Of a DNA stretch of 64,000 bases, positions 44,561 to 54,224 are shown in pieces (positions within the stretch are counted from its first letter, which is position 1; each line of letters starts with the position of its first letter). Made by a program: the position numbers and the translations under genes. Origin of the DNA: Terriglobia bacterium (GTDB lineage: Bacteria > Acidobacteriota > Terriglobia > Bryobacterales > Bryobacteraceae). The notes under the pieces were generated by a model. The model had not been told where the DNA came from. It saw only the letters and a program-made list of their open reading frames with translations, and ran no database searches. The DNA is taken from assembly GCA_021325235.1 (NCBI GenBank), contig JAJPHN010000016.1, positions 107,924 to 171,923 on the forward strand. The letters run 5' to 3'.

Positions 44561-45168
44561 GTCCTCGGATTTCTAAAAAGCGGAGTAAGAAGACGGACTA
44601 TCAGAAAATCGGTGGGAGCTCACAACAAGTACGCGTATCGGCTGGTCCGCAAGTCTTGAAGGCGGCGTGCCGAATTGCGAGGAAGACGTCCCTGAATTTG
44701 TGGAGAACTGAACACAAAGTTTATATGTGCTGAAAGCCGCATGATATTGGTGTAAACGCCATTTCCCGCTACTCTAGTTCTCAGCCCCTAAATACTTCGT
44801 ATTTTATAGGAGCTCTAAAGAGCTTCGAAGAAAACAACACCCAGAATCGGAGTCCGAGCAGATCTCCCACTTCGCTGATTGCTGCGCTCAAGCTTCGTGA
44901 CCGGGAGATCTGTCGCGTCTCAATCCTGGCTTTTCTTTTCTTCGAAGCTCAGAATCCGAGATCGAGAAGGTCAGGCAATCACCCTCTGCGCCTCGCTTCG
45001 GTTACGGCCCGGGGCGCTCTGTTGCACCCAGGAATGGTCATCAGTTGCCGCTGCTGCTCCGGCGGTACAAGGCATCGTTTGACAAAAGTAGCTGGTTATT
45101 TGCCCCGGTGACAATGCGCGGCAATACGGGCTGTGCAATACCCATTGCAACCATCCCGAGTTCCTGGT
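44561..45168. other. Gene-free stretch with a strongly structured core (44791-44950)
   Basis: No credible ORF lies here. It holds three nested or adjacent inverted repeats. AAATAC-TTCG-TATTT (about 44791-44805) has a stable UUCG loop. AGCTCT/AGAGCT lies near 44811-44824. A long imperfect palindrome has arms 44820-44868 and 44903-44950, each beginning GAGCTTCGAAGAAAA and each ending at CAGATCTCCC, on opposite strands. The arms are roughly three-quarters identical by eye. It could be a MITE-like remnant, a structured RNA or a recombination site. Confidence 0.6.
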
Positions 45169-45781
45169 CTAGTAGAAATTGTCGGTCGCTTTCAGGATGC
45201 GCTGAACAGTCATTGACGACGTTCCCCGCCGAGTTCGCAATTTCACGGATGCTCATGCCGGATCGGTGTAACTCTGAAACCTTGCTCGCGCTTATTCCGG
45301 ATTTCGGGCGGCCCAGCTGTTTGCCTTCTTTCCGTGCGCGAGCCAAACCAGCCTGGACCCGCTCGGAGAGCCGGACGCGCTCTTGTTTCGCGATCCTGGC
45401 GAGAATAGCCAAAACTGCATCGCGGAACAAGCCCACCGATCTCAGGTATTCTTCGCGCAGGCTGAACCACTCGACTCCATGCGACGTGAGCCGCTGAAGG
45501 TGTTGTAGCGTTTCGAGCACGCCCTCGCGCGAGAACCGATCGAGACTCCAAAAGACCACCAGATCGAAGCGCTTCTGGGCGGCATGTTCAAACAATTCGC
45601 GGAACTTCGGACGGTCCGAGTTCTTCCCGCTGGCGTGATCCTTGTATTCTGCCTTCAGCTTTCAGCCCGGAGTCGATTTCTTGGCCACGAACTCGCGCAA
45701 CTCAGCGAGCTGATTCTCGCAATCCTGCCCCTTGTCTCTGGTGCTAACCCTCGCATATAGAACAACTTCGATCGTTTCCAT
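45169..45781 (-). pseudogene. Serine recombinase (resolvase family), inactivated
   Basis: The frame from ATG 45781 begins METIEVVLYARVSTRDKGQD (catalytic Ser in ARVST) and continues to DHASGKNSDRPKFRELFEHA and FDLVVFWSLDRFSREGVLET. A TGA at 45662-45664 replaces the usual Trp of a GWKL-type block. Near the C-terminus a one-base shift in a G-run separates the frame from the proper end MTVQRILKATDNFY. Two independent lesions make it a pseudogene. It probably once served the island's mobility. Confidence 0.8.
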
Positions 45782-46070
45782 GCCTGCCGAAGTGTACCAG
45801 AAACGGATGGTTTTGATACGAGTGATTTGGGCGTTTTAAGTTGAGCGAAAATTCGGCATTTCCGGGTGCCAATGGACCGGGGGTTTTTGATACGAGCACT
45901 CTGGGGCGTACTTTGGGCCACCAGCTTACCCCGGTGCTCCCCGATTAGACGCCGTCAGATTGCGCGCGAGAGCGGCACTTAAACCGCTTCTTGCTGCAGC
46001 ATTCGCGAGCGAGGGCGCATCGTTGCGAGCTCGATAAGGGGCTTACGCGAGTGCATTGCGAGTTGGCGTT
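45782..46070. other. Short intergenic region with a degenerate direct repeat
   Basis: No gene is seen. Two copies of a ~24-base element starting TTTTGATACGAG and ending GGGCGT occur at 45811-45834 and 45885-45909. They may be remnants of an insertion-sequence end or binding sites; nothing decides between these. Confidence 0.35.
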
Positions 46071-46868
46071 TCATCTTGAGATCAGCGTTGCCACGGCCTC
46101 TCTGATCCGGATCGGGTGCGGGCTGGTTCCATCGAACGAATTCTTCACTACATCGGCGTAGAGTTCCCAATCGCCGCACGCTTTTCGCTGTGGCCAGTAG
46201 CGTCCAAAGCAGCTTGGATGATACGTATGCAGCCAGAGTATCGGGTGCTCGTTCGCCGCACAAACGCCGACGTGCCCGTAGTCGCCGTTGGTCAGACAGA
46301 CTCCGGAGAGCAAGCTCATTGCCTCCCAAGCTTCGTTTGCCTGCGTCACGATAATCGCAGGATCCAGAAGCTGCAATTCGTTCGCCAGGTACTGCTGACA
46401 ATTGCCGAAAAGGATTCGAGGCGCTTTGCGATTGCCTTTCCGATTCGCGCAGCACTTTGCAGCATTCACTCGGGCGGTATAGGCACCAGCATCGTCAATG
46501 GTCAGATCAGGCTGGAAGCGGCTGAGCACAATCAGGGCGAATTCATCCGTCTGGTACCAATGCTGACCTTTGTGCCGGCCGGTCGCCGGATTCTGCTCTT
46601 CGCCGGCTCGCACAGCTTCGGGCGTCCGGTCTTCCGGATCCTGGCTGGCCTTACCCGAATCGAGCGAGAGAAAGAGTATTCTTGGCAGAACACCGAGCTC
46701 GTATTGACGCCCGACAAGACTGGCCTTTGGGCCAGTAAACCGCTCGCCCGCGGCTGCGCGGCAAGCTTCCTTCCAATCGCAGCGGAAGTCCAGCGAGTGA
46801 ATTCCGTTTCTCCTATAGAACTGGTTGAGTGACGCAAGCAGAGATGGCGGAGACAGAAGAGCGCTCAT
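46071..46868 (-). CDS. Uracil-DNA-glycosylase-superfamily-like protein
   Basis: The 265-residue protein shows the order of UDG-superfamily motifs: LPRILFLSLDSGKASQ (motif 1 position), then NAAKCCANRKGNRKAPRILF, and TYHPSCFGRYWPQ with the HPS-type motif 2. I do not see a clear catalytic Asp/Asn of family 1 or 4, so base-excision activity is uncertain. UDG-like proteins recur in defence loci. It diverges from the unknown gene at 46844, with their 5' ends overlapping by about 25 bases, so the two share one promoter region. Confidence 0.6.
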   Translation of the reverse strand: MSALLSPPSLLASLNQFYRRNGIHSLDFRCDWKEACRAAAGERFTGPKASLVGRQYELGVLPRILFLSLDSGKASQDPEDRTPEAVRAGEEQNPATGRHKGQHWYQTDEFALIVLSRFQPDLTIDDAGAYTARVNAAKCCANRKGNRKAPRILFGNCQQYLANELQLLDPAIIVTQANEAWEAMSLLSGVCLTNGDYGHVGVCAANEHPILWLHTYHPSCFGRYWPQRKACGDWELYADVVKNSFDGTSPHPIRIREAVATLISR

Positions 46869-47569
46869 GTGTAATGCTTATCGGCCCGAGACGTACGCGC
46901 ATGATCGGAGGCCAGCTCAGAACTTTCTGGTTCGCGCCGAGCCTGAATTCGAATTACACTTTCGAAGTGGCTGAAAATCTGGGAAGAACAACGCGCCTGC
47001 CGGTGGTCGTCGGGCCCGACGGTGCGCTGGCCGTACGAGGTGGCTCGCCACTCCCTAAGTTCCTGCCGCATTCGAAGCTCGAACTTCTGGTTCCATTGAA
47101 CGCATTTGCCGATGCCGATGAACGGCGCTCGTACGTGCAGGAATACGTGGCAACCATCGCCTCCGCCAATACTCGGGCCGCGCTTGGCATCAGCCGCAAG
47201 AGTTTGTTGCCCGAGCAAATGTCGCAGATTCTGAAGCCGCATGAGATGTACATCCTTTCGCAGTATGTGTTTGTCGAGGTGCTGCTGAAGCGACCGTTGG
47301 GGCTCCGTTTCCGAACCGGAAAATCAGCAGAGCTAGCGCCATGCGAATGCGTTATCCCCAGCATGAAAAACCGGCCGGCACGCAGCCTGAATCATGCCTT
47401 CACGCTCATCTCCGAGCACTACGAAACGCACCGAATCTCGCATACGGCGAACGTTTTCGAGCGGGCTTACCTGTTTCGCGATAACGGGTGGGTGCAGCTT
47501 GACGCTATCCGTCGCCAGCTTTCTGGCGATCTGCCCGAGTCATGCGAAAAACCCGCTTTGATACTGTAA
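46844..47569 (+). CDS. Unknown protein at head of DNA-modification module
   Basis: From the ATG at 46844 the protein is 241 residues, soluble and without recognised motifs. Blocks include LIGPRRTRMIGGQLRTFWFA, LPVVVGPDGALAVRGGSPLP, LSQYVFVEVLLKRPLGLRF and SEHYETHRISHTANVFERAY. GTG 46829 or ATG 46874 are other starts. It precedes the DUF499 gene by 69 bases on the same strand and overlaps the UDG-like start. A regulatory or accessory role in the module is inferred. Confidence 0.6.
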   Translation: MAETEERSCVMLIGPRRTRMIGGQLRTFWFAPSLNSNYTFEVAENLGRTTRLPVVVGPDGALAVRGGSPLPKFLPHSKLELLVPLNAFADADERRSYVQEYVATIASANTRAALGISRKSLLPEQMSQILKPHEMYILSQYVFVEVLLKRPLGLRFRTGKSAELAPCECVIPSMKNRPARSLNHAFTLISEHYETHRISHTANVFERAYLFRDNGWVQLDAIRRQLSGDLPESCEKPALIL

Positions 47570-47638
47570 ATTCCACAAGGGATTCTTTCATGCTGGGCGC
47601 CGTCGAGTCTGTCCGGCTCAAACCGAGCAAACATCAAC

Positions 47639-50600
47639 GTGTCTACACCGACTATCTTCCAAATCTGTCAGCCCCGCGCTGATGTTCTTCAGGGCACGAT
47701 TCGCGACGATGAATTCGCAGCCGATCTTTCGAGCGTCATAAACGGTACCGCGCCGCCCGATTACCTCGATCCCGCGCTTTTTTTCGCCAAAACGTATCCG
47801 ACTCGCGGCATCCGCGAGCTCCTGAAAGCGGTTCTGCAGCGTATATCGGGTAAAGGCGGCGAGGTTTCGTCCATTATCCGGCTGGGCACGCAATACGGCG
47901 GCGGTAAAACGCACGGCCTTGTAGCGGCGGTCCATGGGGCGCGCGGGATGAAAGGCGTTCCGAATGTGGCGGACTTCGTGGATCCGAGCCTCGTTCCAAC
48001 CGGCCGCGTGCGCATCGCTGCCCTCGATGGTGAAAATTCGGACCCGGCTAATGGACTCACGCTCGAAGGCGATCTGCGCGCGAAGAGTCTCTGGGGCGAA
48101 ATGGCCTACAAGCTCGCCGGACGTGCCGGTTATGAGCGTGTCCGCGTATCCGACGAGACGCATACCGCACCCGGAGCCGAAACCATCCGCGAGCTCTTCG
48201 GAGGCGAGCCCACGCTCATCCTGCTCGACGAAGTTTCCGTCTATCTGCGCAAGGTGGAGCACGTGCGACCCGGCGCCTCGAAGCAGTTTGCGGCGTTCAT
48301 TCACGATCTGTTCAAAGCCGTGCAGTCGAGTCCGCAGGTCGCGCTCGTCTACACGCTCGCCGTCGGCAAAGGCAACGAAGCGACCGATGCCTACAAGGTC
48401 GAAAACGAACTCGCCGCGGCAGCGATGGCCGAAGCCGAAGCGGTAGCGGTCCGCACCAGCACGACCCTCAACCCGACGGAAGAGGACGAAACGCCCAATG
48501 TCCTCCGGGCGAGGCTGTTCGAATCGGTGGATCTCAGCGCGGCGAAAGGCGTCATCGCTGCCTACGCGGATATCTGGGACCGCAATAAAGAGGATCTGAA
48601 GCTGGAAGCGGGCTTACCCGAGCTACGCGAAGCCTTTCTGCGCAGTTATCCGCTGCATCCGAAGCTGCTCGAGATGCTCACCGAGAAAACCGCGTCCCTG
48701 AGTACGTTCCAGCGCACGCGCGGCATGCTGCGTCTGCTCGCGCGCGGCATTTTCTATCTCTGGCGCAACAAACCCGCCGATGCCTTCGCGATCCATACGC
48801 ATCACCTCGACCCGGCCTTCGAGCCGATCCGCACGGAAGTGAATGTGAAGCTCGGCCAGAGCCAGTACGCGCCCGCGGTGAAAGCGGATGTAGCTGCGGT
48901 TGCCAACGATGAACCCGCGCTTGCGCAGCAGATCGACAAGCAAAAGTTTCCCGGTATGCCGCCGATTACGAGCTACGTCGCCCGCACGATCTACTGGCAC
49001 ACGCTGGCCTATGGCGATGCCGCGCGGGGTATCTCGGCTGACCAGTTGAAACTCTCGGTCTGCTCGCCTGCGGTTGAGCCGGCCTTTATCGAGCAGGCCC
49101 GTGTCCAGTTCATCGCCGAATCGCTCTTTCTCGACGATCACCCCGGCGCGCCCATGCGATTCATGGTGGAACCGAACCTCACCATGATCATCCGAAAGCG
49201 CATGAGCGAGATCGATCCGAATGAGGTACGGGCGGAGCTGGGCGAGCGGATACGCAATCTGTTCAGTTTGCCGCGCGGTGAGTTCAACGCGATCCTGTTT
49301 CCATCCAGCCCCTACGATGTGCCCGACGAAATCGGCGATGGCCGGCCGCTACTCGTGGTCATGAACTACGAGTCGACCGCGGTTCCGGCCAATGCGCAGG
49401 ATCCACCGCCGGATGTGGTCGACATGTTCACCCACCGCGGGAACGAGGGCAAACCGCGCGAGCTCAAGAACAATCTGGTCTTCGTGGCAGCCGACGAGCG
49501 CTCAATCCAAAACATGCGCGAGCACGTCCGGCGTTCGCTCGCTCTAAAAGCGCTGCTGAAGCCAGAAAACCAGAAGGATCTGGCGCCCCACCAGCGAACG
49601 GCCATTCAATCCGACAACGAGAAAATCAGGCTGGACGTAGCGATGAGCATTCTGCAGTGCTATCGACATCTCTACTACCCGTCGAGCGACGCCGGATCGC
49701 TCGGCCACAGCGTCATCGAGCTTTCCGGCGCAGGCGACTCGCCGGGCAATGGTCAGCACCAGGTCATTCACGTGCTCCATGAGCAAGGCAAGCTGCGTAC
49801 GGCACAGGATACACCCGAAGCCCCCGGTTTCGTGATGCAGCAAGTCGGCCTGAAGTCTCGCGGCGAGATGACCACCGCCCAGCTCCGCACCGAATACCGC
49901 CGCGCCCCGAAGCTCTCAATCCTGCTGCAGGACACGCCGCTGCTCGAATGCATCCGGCGCGGTATTGCGCAGGGGTATTTCATTTACCAGGAAGGCTCAC
50001 AGGTCTACGGGCCGGGCGATCCGCCGTTCACCATCCACATCTCCGATAACTCCTTCCTGCACACGACGGAAAACGCCAAAGCCAAGCACCTCTGGCCGCG
50101 TACTGCCCCGCTGCGCATCAGCTTCCGCTCCAACCCGACCACCATCAACCCCGGCGAATTGGCCACGCTGGAGCTCCAGATCGAGGGCGGAGTCGCGCCC
50201 TACACGATTGCGTCCAGCGAAGCGCTGCTGAATGCCTCGGCCACAAACGACGCGGTGCACACGGTAAAGGTGAATCCGGCACAGTCGATGAGCTACCGCG
50301 CCGAAGTGACCGATGCGCGCGGGCAACGACAGGAATCGAGCACCATCGTCAACGTGCGCGTGGCAGGAAGCCCCGGACTTCCACCTCCTCCGCCGCCCCC
50401 CGACCTGAAACCGGCTGCTGATATTATCCCGGCGGAACTCAACGCCGAAGGACCGCTGCCGCAGGCGCTCGAAGAGCTCTGGGAAAAGGCGCGCAAAGCC
50501 AAATTTCCGGCCATTGCGCAGCTGACCATTCGCCTCTTCGCTTTCGATATCGCCTCCAAGCTCCATTCGGCCATCGCCACGCTCGCCGAAGCCGAAGCCG

Positions 50601-50869
50601 TCTGCGAGTACTCGGTCGATCTCGAAGCCGAGGGCGTGGACCAGTTCCATCTCGACTGGAGAGGCCGCTACGAAAAGGCGCATCCGGTGCGCAGTTTTCT
50701 CGAAACGCAGATCCGCAACGCGAATGAATCGGATGTGAAGGCTGCCTACACGCTCGCGTTCAAAACGCCGCTATCCTTGAAGGCGGAAACCGTCGAGCAG
50801 CTTCGCAAGAAGCTGACGCAGTACGGCGGCGGCGAGGCCTATGTCGAAGCGCGCGCCGCGAAGGAATAG
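47639..50869 (+). CDS. DUF499 (COG1483-like) AAA+-type ATPase
   Basis: The 1076-residue protein begins with the family block ICQPRADVLQGTIRDDEFAA and ALFFAKTYPTRGIRELLKAV. The P-loop reads RLGTQYGGGKTHGLVAAVHG (about residues 80-100) and Walker B reads LILLDEVSVYLRKVEHV. A long middle region is followed by an Ig-like segment (PTTINPGELATLELQIEGGV), a proline run and a helical C-terminus. DUF499 ATPases are found next to DUF1156 methylases and PLD/SNF2 helicases in predicted phage-defence loci. Start is GTG at 47639. Codons here favour C-ending forms more than the chromosomal genes do. Confidence 0.85.
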   Translation: MSTPTIFQICQPRADVLQGTIRDDEFAADLSSVINGTAPPDYLDPALFFAKTYPTRGIRELLKAVLQRISGKGGEVSSIIRLGTQYGGGKTHGLVAAVHGARGMKGVPNVADFVDPSLVPTGRVRIAALDGENSDPANGLTLEGDLRAKSLWGEMAYKLAGRAGYERVRVSDETHTAPGAETIRELFGGEPTLILLDEVSVYLRKVEHVRPGASKQFAAFIHDLFKAVQSSPQVALVYTLAVGKGNEATDAYKVENELAAAAMAEAEAVAVRTSTTLNPTEEDETPNVLRARLFESVDLSAAKGVIAAYADIWDRNKEDLKLEAGLPELREAFLRSYPLHPKLLEMLTEKTASLSTFQRTRGMLRLLARGIFYLWRNKPADAFAIHTHHLDPAFEPIRTEVNVKLGQSQYAPAVKADVAAVANDEPALAQQIDKQKFPGMPPITSYVARTIYWHTLAYGDAARGISADQLKLSVCSPAVEPAFIEQARVQFIAESLFLDDHPGAPMRFMVEPNLTMIIRKRMSEIDPNEVRAELGERIRNLFSLPRGEFNAILFPSSPYDVPDEIGDGRPLLVVMNYESTAVPANAQDPPPDVVDMFTHRGNEGKPRELKNNLVFVAADERSIQNMREHVRRSLALKALLKPENQKDLAPHQRTAIQSDNEKIRLDVAMSILQCYRHLYYPSSDAGSLGHSVIELSGAGDSPGNGQHQVIHVLHEQGKLRTAQDTPEAPGFVMQQVGLKSRGEMTTAQLRTEYRRAPKLSILLQDTPLLECIRRGIAQGYFIYQEGSQVYGPGDPPFTIHISDNSFLHTTENAKAKHLWPRTAPLRISFRSNPTTINPGELATLELQIEGGVAPYTIASSEALLNASATNDAVHTVKVNPAQSMSYRAEVTDARGQRQESSTIVNVRVAGSPGLPPPPPPPDLKPAADIIPAELNAEGPLPQALEELWEKARKAKFPAIAQLTIRLFAFDIASKLHSAIATLAEAEAVCEYSVDLEAEGVDQFHLDWRGRYEKAHPVRSFLETQIRNANESDVKAAYTLAFKTPLSLKAETVEQLRKKLTQYGGGEAYVEARAAKE

Positions 50870-50872
50870 AAC

Positions 50873-51304
50873 GTGAAACCGGCTTACGAACTCCGCATGG
50901 TGGTCGAAAAACCGGCGGATTGGCGGCTTGAAGTCTGGCAGTTGCCCTCGCCCGCTACGCCGCGCCTCAAAGCGCCGCAGCATATCGCGAGCGTGCAGGG
51001 CGCGGGACTGCGCATGATCGAAAACCGGCTGCTGAAGCGGCTCGCGCGCGAAAAGATCGTGCTCGGCTCGCTGCGTCCCGGCAAAGAAAAAGCGTGGCCG
51101 ATCGACGAAGACCTGGCGCTGGTGCTCGGGCTGCTGTTTCGCGTGCTCGCGCCGATGCGCAATCTGGACCGTATCCGGCAAGTCGCGGACGGGCTCGAGC
51201 GCATGGGCCGCGAAGAGGCGGGCTACTGGCTCGGCATGGTGATGGGCCGCACGCATCCGCGCCGCGTGCTGGCCGCGCTGAGATTATTGCTCACCACACC
51301 CTGA
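50873..51304 (+). CDS. Small protein of the DUF499/DUF1156 module
   Basis: The 143-residue protein starts with GTG 3 bases after the DUF499 stop and ends 13 bases before the methylase. It has an N-terminal strand block (MKPAYELRMVVEKPADWRLE) and a helical C-terminal half (LALVLGLLFRVLAPMRNLDR, then GYWLGMVMGRTHPRRVLAAL). Its fixed place between the two large genes suggests a structural or bridging subunit. I cannot name the family with certainty. Confidence 0.75.
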   Translation: MKPAYELRMVVEKPADWRLEVWQLPSPATPRLKAPQHIASVQGAGLRMIENRLLKRLAREKIVLGSLRPGKEKAWPIDEDLALVLGLLFRVLAPMRNLDRIRQVADGLERMGREEAGYWLGMVMGRTHPRRVLAALRLLLTTP

Positions 51305-51317
51305 CTTCTATCAAGAG

Positions 51318-54224
51318 ATGAACGAACGAAAACGACTGCTGATCGAGGATTGGCTGCCAATCGCCGAGGTCGGCATTGAGAGCTTGCGGGAACGGACGCC
51401 GATGACTCCGTTTCCGGCACCGAATCGCATGCACGTGTGGTTTGCGCGCCGGCCGCTGGTGGCGAGCCGCGCCGCGATTCTCGGTAGTTTGCTTCCCGCG
51501 GATTTCGATCGCGAAAAGTTTACGTATCTGCTCGGGATTCATGGGGATCCGGTGGCAACCCGCAAGCGAATCGCCGACGCAAATGCTCGCGGCGAACGTC
51601 TGGAAGTGGATGTGTACGGCTACCCTCGTGCCTTCCAATACCTCCCAGAGCCGCTCAGATTGGATTCAAAGATTCTCGATCCAACCGCAGGCGGCGGTAG
51701 CATTCCGTTCGAGGCTGTCCGGCTCAATTGCGAGACGTTTGCCAACGACCTTAATCCCGTAGCCGCGCTTCTTCTCCGTTGTACGGTCGAGTTCCCGCTT
51801 CAGTTTGGCTCAGCGCTGGTCGACCGATATCGAGAGCTCTCGGCTGAGTTTAAGAAGCGCGCTGAAACCAAGTTTGAAGGCATCTTCCCTAAAGAGCCGG
51901 AAAACGTCATTACTGTCGACGGCTATCTCTGGGCGCGCACGATCACCTGCCCGTACTGCTCCGGCATTGTTCCGCTTTCCCCCAACTGGAAGCTATCGAG
52001 CGACGGCAAAGGCGTGCGGCTCATCCCGGACGAGCACGACGGAACGCGCCGCATCCGCTTCGAGATCGTGGACCACGCGCACGAGCATTCGCCCGGCACC
52101 GTGAAGGGCGGCAATGGACTCTGCCCGTTTCCCGATTGCAAACGCACCATCGACGGCGACGATATTAAGAAGCAGGCGCAGGCCGGCGAAATGGGCCACC
52201 AGCTCTACTGCGTCGTCTACAAAGAGCAGCGCGTCAAGGGCTACACCAAGGCGGGAAAGGCCAAATACGAGAAGGTGCGCGGCTTCCGTGCGCCCCGGCC
52301 CGAGGACGACGTCGATGCGCTCGTTCGGCAAAGGCTGGCCGAAAAGTTGCCGATGTGGCAGGCGCGGAATATTGTGCCGGATGAGGCCTATCCAGAGAAC
52401 ACGAACGACAATCGCCCGATCAATTACGGCATGCCGCTCTGGCGCGATCTCTTCAGTCCGCGCCAGCTTTATGGACATTGCACGAGCGTCGAAGTATTTC
52501 AACAACTCGCTTCCGAGTGCGTCAGGAGTGACCTGGATCGGGCAGCCATGGCTTACATTGCGCTCGCTCTCGATAAGGTCGTGAACTACAACTCCATCCT
52601 GTCTCGATGGGACACAGTGAGAGTTGCGATTCGCGGTAAATTCGACCGGCACGATATGGGCTTTCAATGGAGCTACGGAGAGATGGCGCCGACGATCGCT
52701 GGGCTCGGCTATGATTGGGCGGTTGAGCAGACCGGCAAGGCGCTTTCCGAACTCATCGAACTGCTCGGCCAGCAAAGGTCCGCAAACGGCGATTTGCATT
52801 TCGCTGAACCAAGACCAAGACCTTCGGTGAACGTCAGCTGTGCCTCCGCCGACAGCCTTCCGCTCGCAGAACACTCGGTAGATTGCATCGTGATAGATCC
52901 CCCGTACTACGACAATGTCATGTACGCGGAGCTTTCGGATTTCTTCTACGTGTGGCTCAAGCGAACCGCGGGGCTGCTCTATCCCGAGCTGTTCCAACTG
53001 CACCTCACCGACAAAGACCGCGAAGCCGTTGCCAACCCGACGAGATTCAAGGGTCGAAAGGAAGGGGCTTCTAACCTAGCCCGATTGGACTATCAGGCCC
53101 GCATGTCACGAGTCTTTCAGGAGCAGAAAAGACTGCTGAAACCACAGGGCGTTATGACGGTCATGTTCACTCACAAAGCCGCTGGAGCCTGGGACGCGCT
53201 CGCCAAAGGCCTGATCGAAGCCGGATTCATCATCACCGCGTCCTGGCCTGTGAACACGGAAGCCGAAGGCAGCCTGCACATCCGCGAAAAATCCGCTGCG
53301 CGCTCGACCATCTTTCTCGTCTGCCGCGCCCGCACCGACAAGGCCGAGACTGGTGACGAACGCTACTGGGAAGAGATCGAGCCGCAGGTGCGTCAGGCGG
53401 TTCGCAGCAAAGTCGTCGAATTCGAAGAAGCCGGGATCGGCGGCATCGACCTGTATCTCGCCTGCTTCGGTCCCGCGCTGCAGGTCTTCACCGAGAACTG
53501 GCCGCTGAAGCGCGGCAAACCGCGCCCGCAGCGCAAAGAGAAGCAGAAGAAGCTACTCGAAGAGGCCGATCCCTATGCCGCGACGCCCGAAGATGCGCTC
53601 GAAGCCGCGCGGCGCGAGGTGAAGCAGTGGCGTATGGAGCACCTGGCGACCATCGGCCGCAAGCATGAGCTCGATCCGCTGACGGAATGGTATGTGCTCG
53701 CCTGGGACGCGTTTCGCGCGCCGCGTTTTCCGGCCGATGAAGGGCTGAAGCTGGCGCGCGTGGTCGGGCTCAACTTTGATAGCGAGGTGAAGAAGGTCGT
53801 CTGCGATGTGAAGGGCGACGATATTCTGCTCTGGGATTCGAAGACGCGCTGGGCGAGCGGCCGGCTGAACACCGCAGGCACGACCATGATCGATACGCTG
53901 CACCATGCCGCTCGCATCGTGCGCGAGCAGAACACCGGGGCGGCGAAGAACATGCTGGAGCAGATGAAGCTGCTTGACGACCCGACGCTACAGACCGCAC
54001 TTCAGGCGATGCTGAATGTGCTGCCGCCAGGCATGATCGCTCGTGGGAAGAAGAAACCCGATCCGCTGCTGAGCGGCGCGGCGAATGATTTCGAGGCGTT
54101 AGAACAATTGCGGCGGCTGGCGTTTGCCGAAGCCGTACCCGCGCCGAAGATTCCCGAGCAGACGGCCCTGTTTGCGGCGGAAGACGAGCAAGACGACGAA
54201 GAGGCGGATGAATCGGCTGAGTGA
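51318..54224 (+). CDS. DUF1156 (COG1743-like) adenine-specific DNA methylase
   Basis: The 968-residue protein opens with the DUF1156 block (LIEDWLPIAEVGIESLRERT, then NRMHVWFARRPLVASRAAIL). SAM motif DPTAGGGSIPFEAVRL comes near residue 120. Two zinc-ribbon-like pairs, CPYC and CPFPDC, lie around residues 215-275. The catalytic motif IVIDPPYYDNVMYAELSDFF near residue 527 (DPPY type) indicates N6-adenine methylation. The split order suggests a permuted methylase. It likely marks host DNA while the partner helicase and ATPase act on unmarked DNA. It overlaps the helicase start by 17 bases. Confidence 0.88.
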   Translation: MNERKRLLIEDWLPIAEVGIESLRERTPMTPFPAPNRMHVWFARRPLVASRAAILGSLLPADFDREKFTYLLGIHGDPVATRKRIADANARGERLEVDVYGYPRAFQYLPEPLRLDSKILDPTAGGGSIPFEAVRLNCETFANDLNPVAALLLRCTVEFPLQFGSALVDRYRELSAEFKKRAETKFEGIFPKEPENVITVDGYLWARTITCPYCSGIVPLSPNWKLSSDGKGVRLIPDEHDGTRRIRFEIVDHAHEHSPGTVKGGNGLCPFPDCKRTIDGDDIKKQAQAGEMGHQLYCVVYKEQRVKGYTKAGKAKYEKVRGFRAPRPEDDVDALVRQRLAEKLPMWQARNIVPDEAYPENTNDNRPINYGMPLWRDLFSPRQLYGHCTSVEVFQQLASECVRSDLDRAAMAYIALALDKVVNYNSILSRWDTVRVAIRGKFDRHDMGFQWSYGEMAPTIAGLGYDWAVEQTGKALSELIELLGQQRSANGDLHFAEPRPRPSVNVSCASADSLPLAEHSVDCIVIDPPYYDNVMYAELSDFFYVWLKRTAGLLYPELFQLHLTDKDREAVANPTRFKGRKEGASNLARLDYQARMSRVFQEQKRLLKPQGVMTVMFTHKAAGAWDALAKGLIEAGFIITASWPVNTEAEGSLHIREKSAARSTIFLVCRARTDKAETGDERYWEEIEPQVRQAVRSKVVEFEEAGIGGIDLYLACFGPALQVFTENWPLKRGKPRPQRKEKQKKLLEEADPYAATPEDALEAARREVKQWRMEHLATIGRKHELDPLTEWYVLAWDAFRAPRFPADEGLKLARVVGLNFDSEVKKVVCDVKGDDILLWDSKTRWASGRLNTAGTTMIDTLHHAARIVREQNTGAAKNMLEQMKLLDDPTLQTALQAMLNVLPPGMIARGKKKPDPLLSGAANDFEALEQLRRLAFAEAVPAPKIPEQTALFAAEDEQDDEEADESAE

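Noticed and set aside
45655..45781. In-frame TGA of the serine recombinase as a second selenocysteine site
   Set aside because: The codon sits at a usual Trp position, not a redox Cys, and the gene has a separate frameshift, so it is a nonsense mutation.
45979..46455. 158-residue minus-strand ORF
   Set aside because: It overlaps the UDG-like gene in another frame and is Arg/Ser-rich without motifs.
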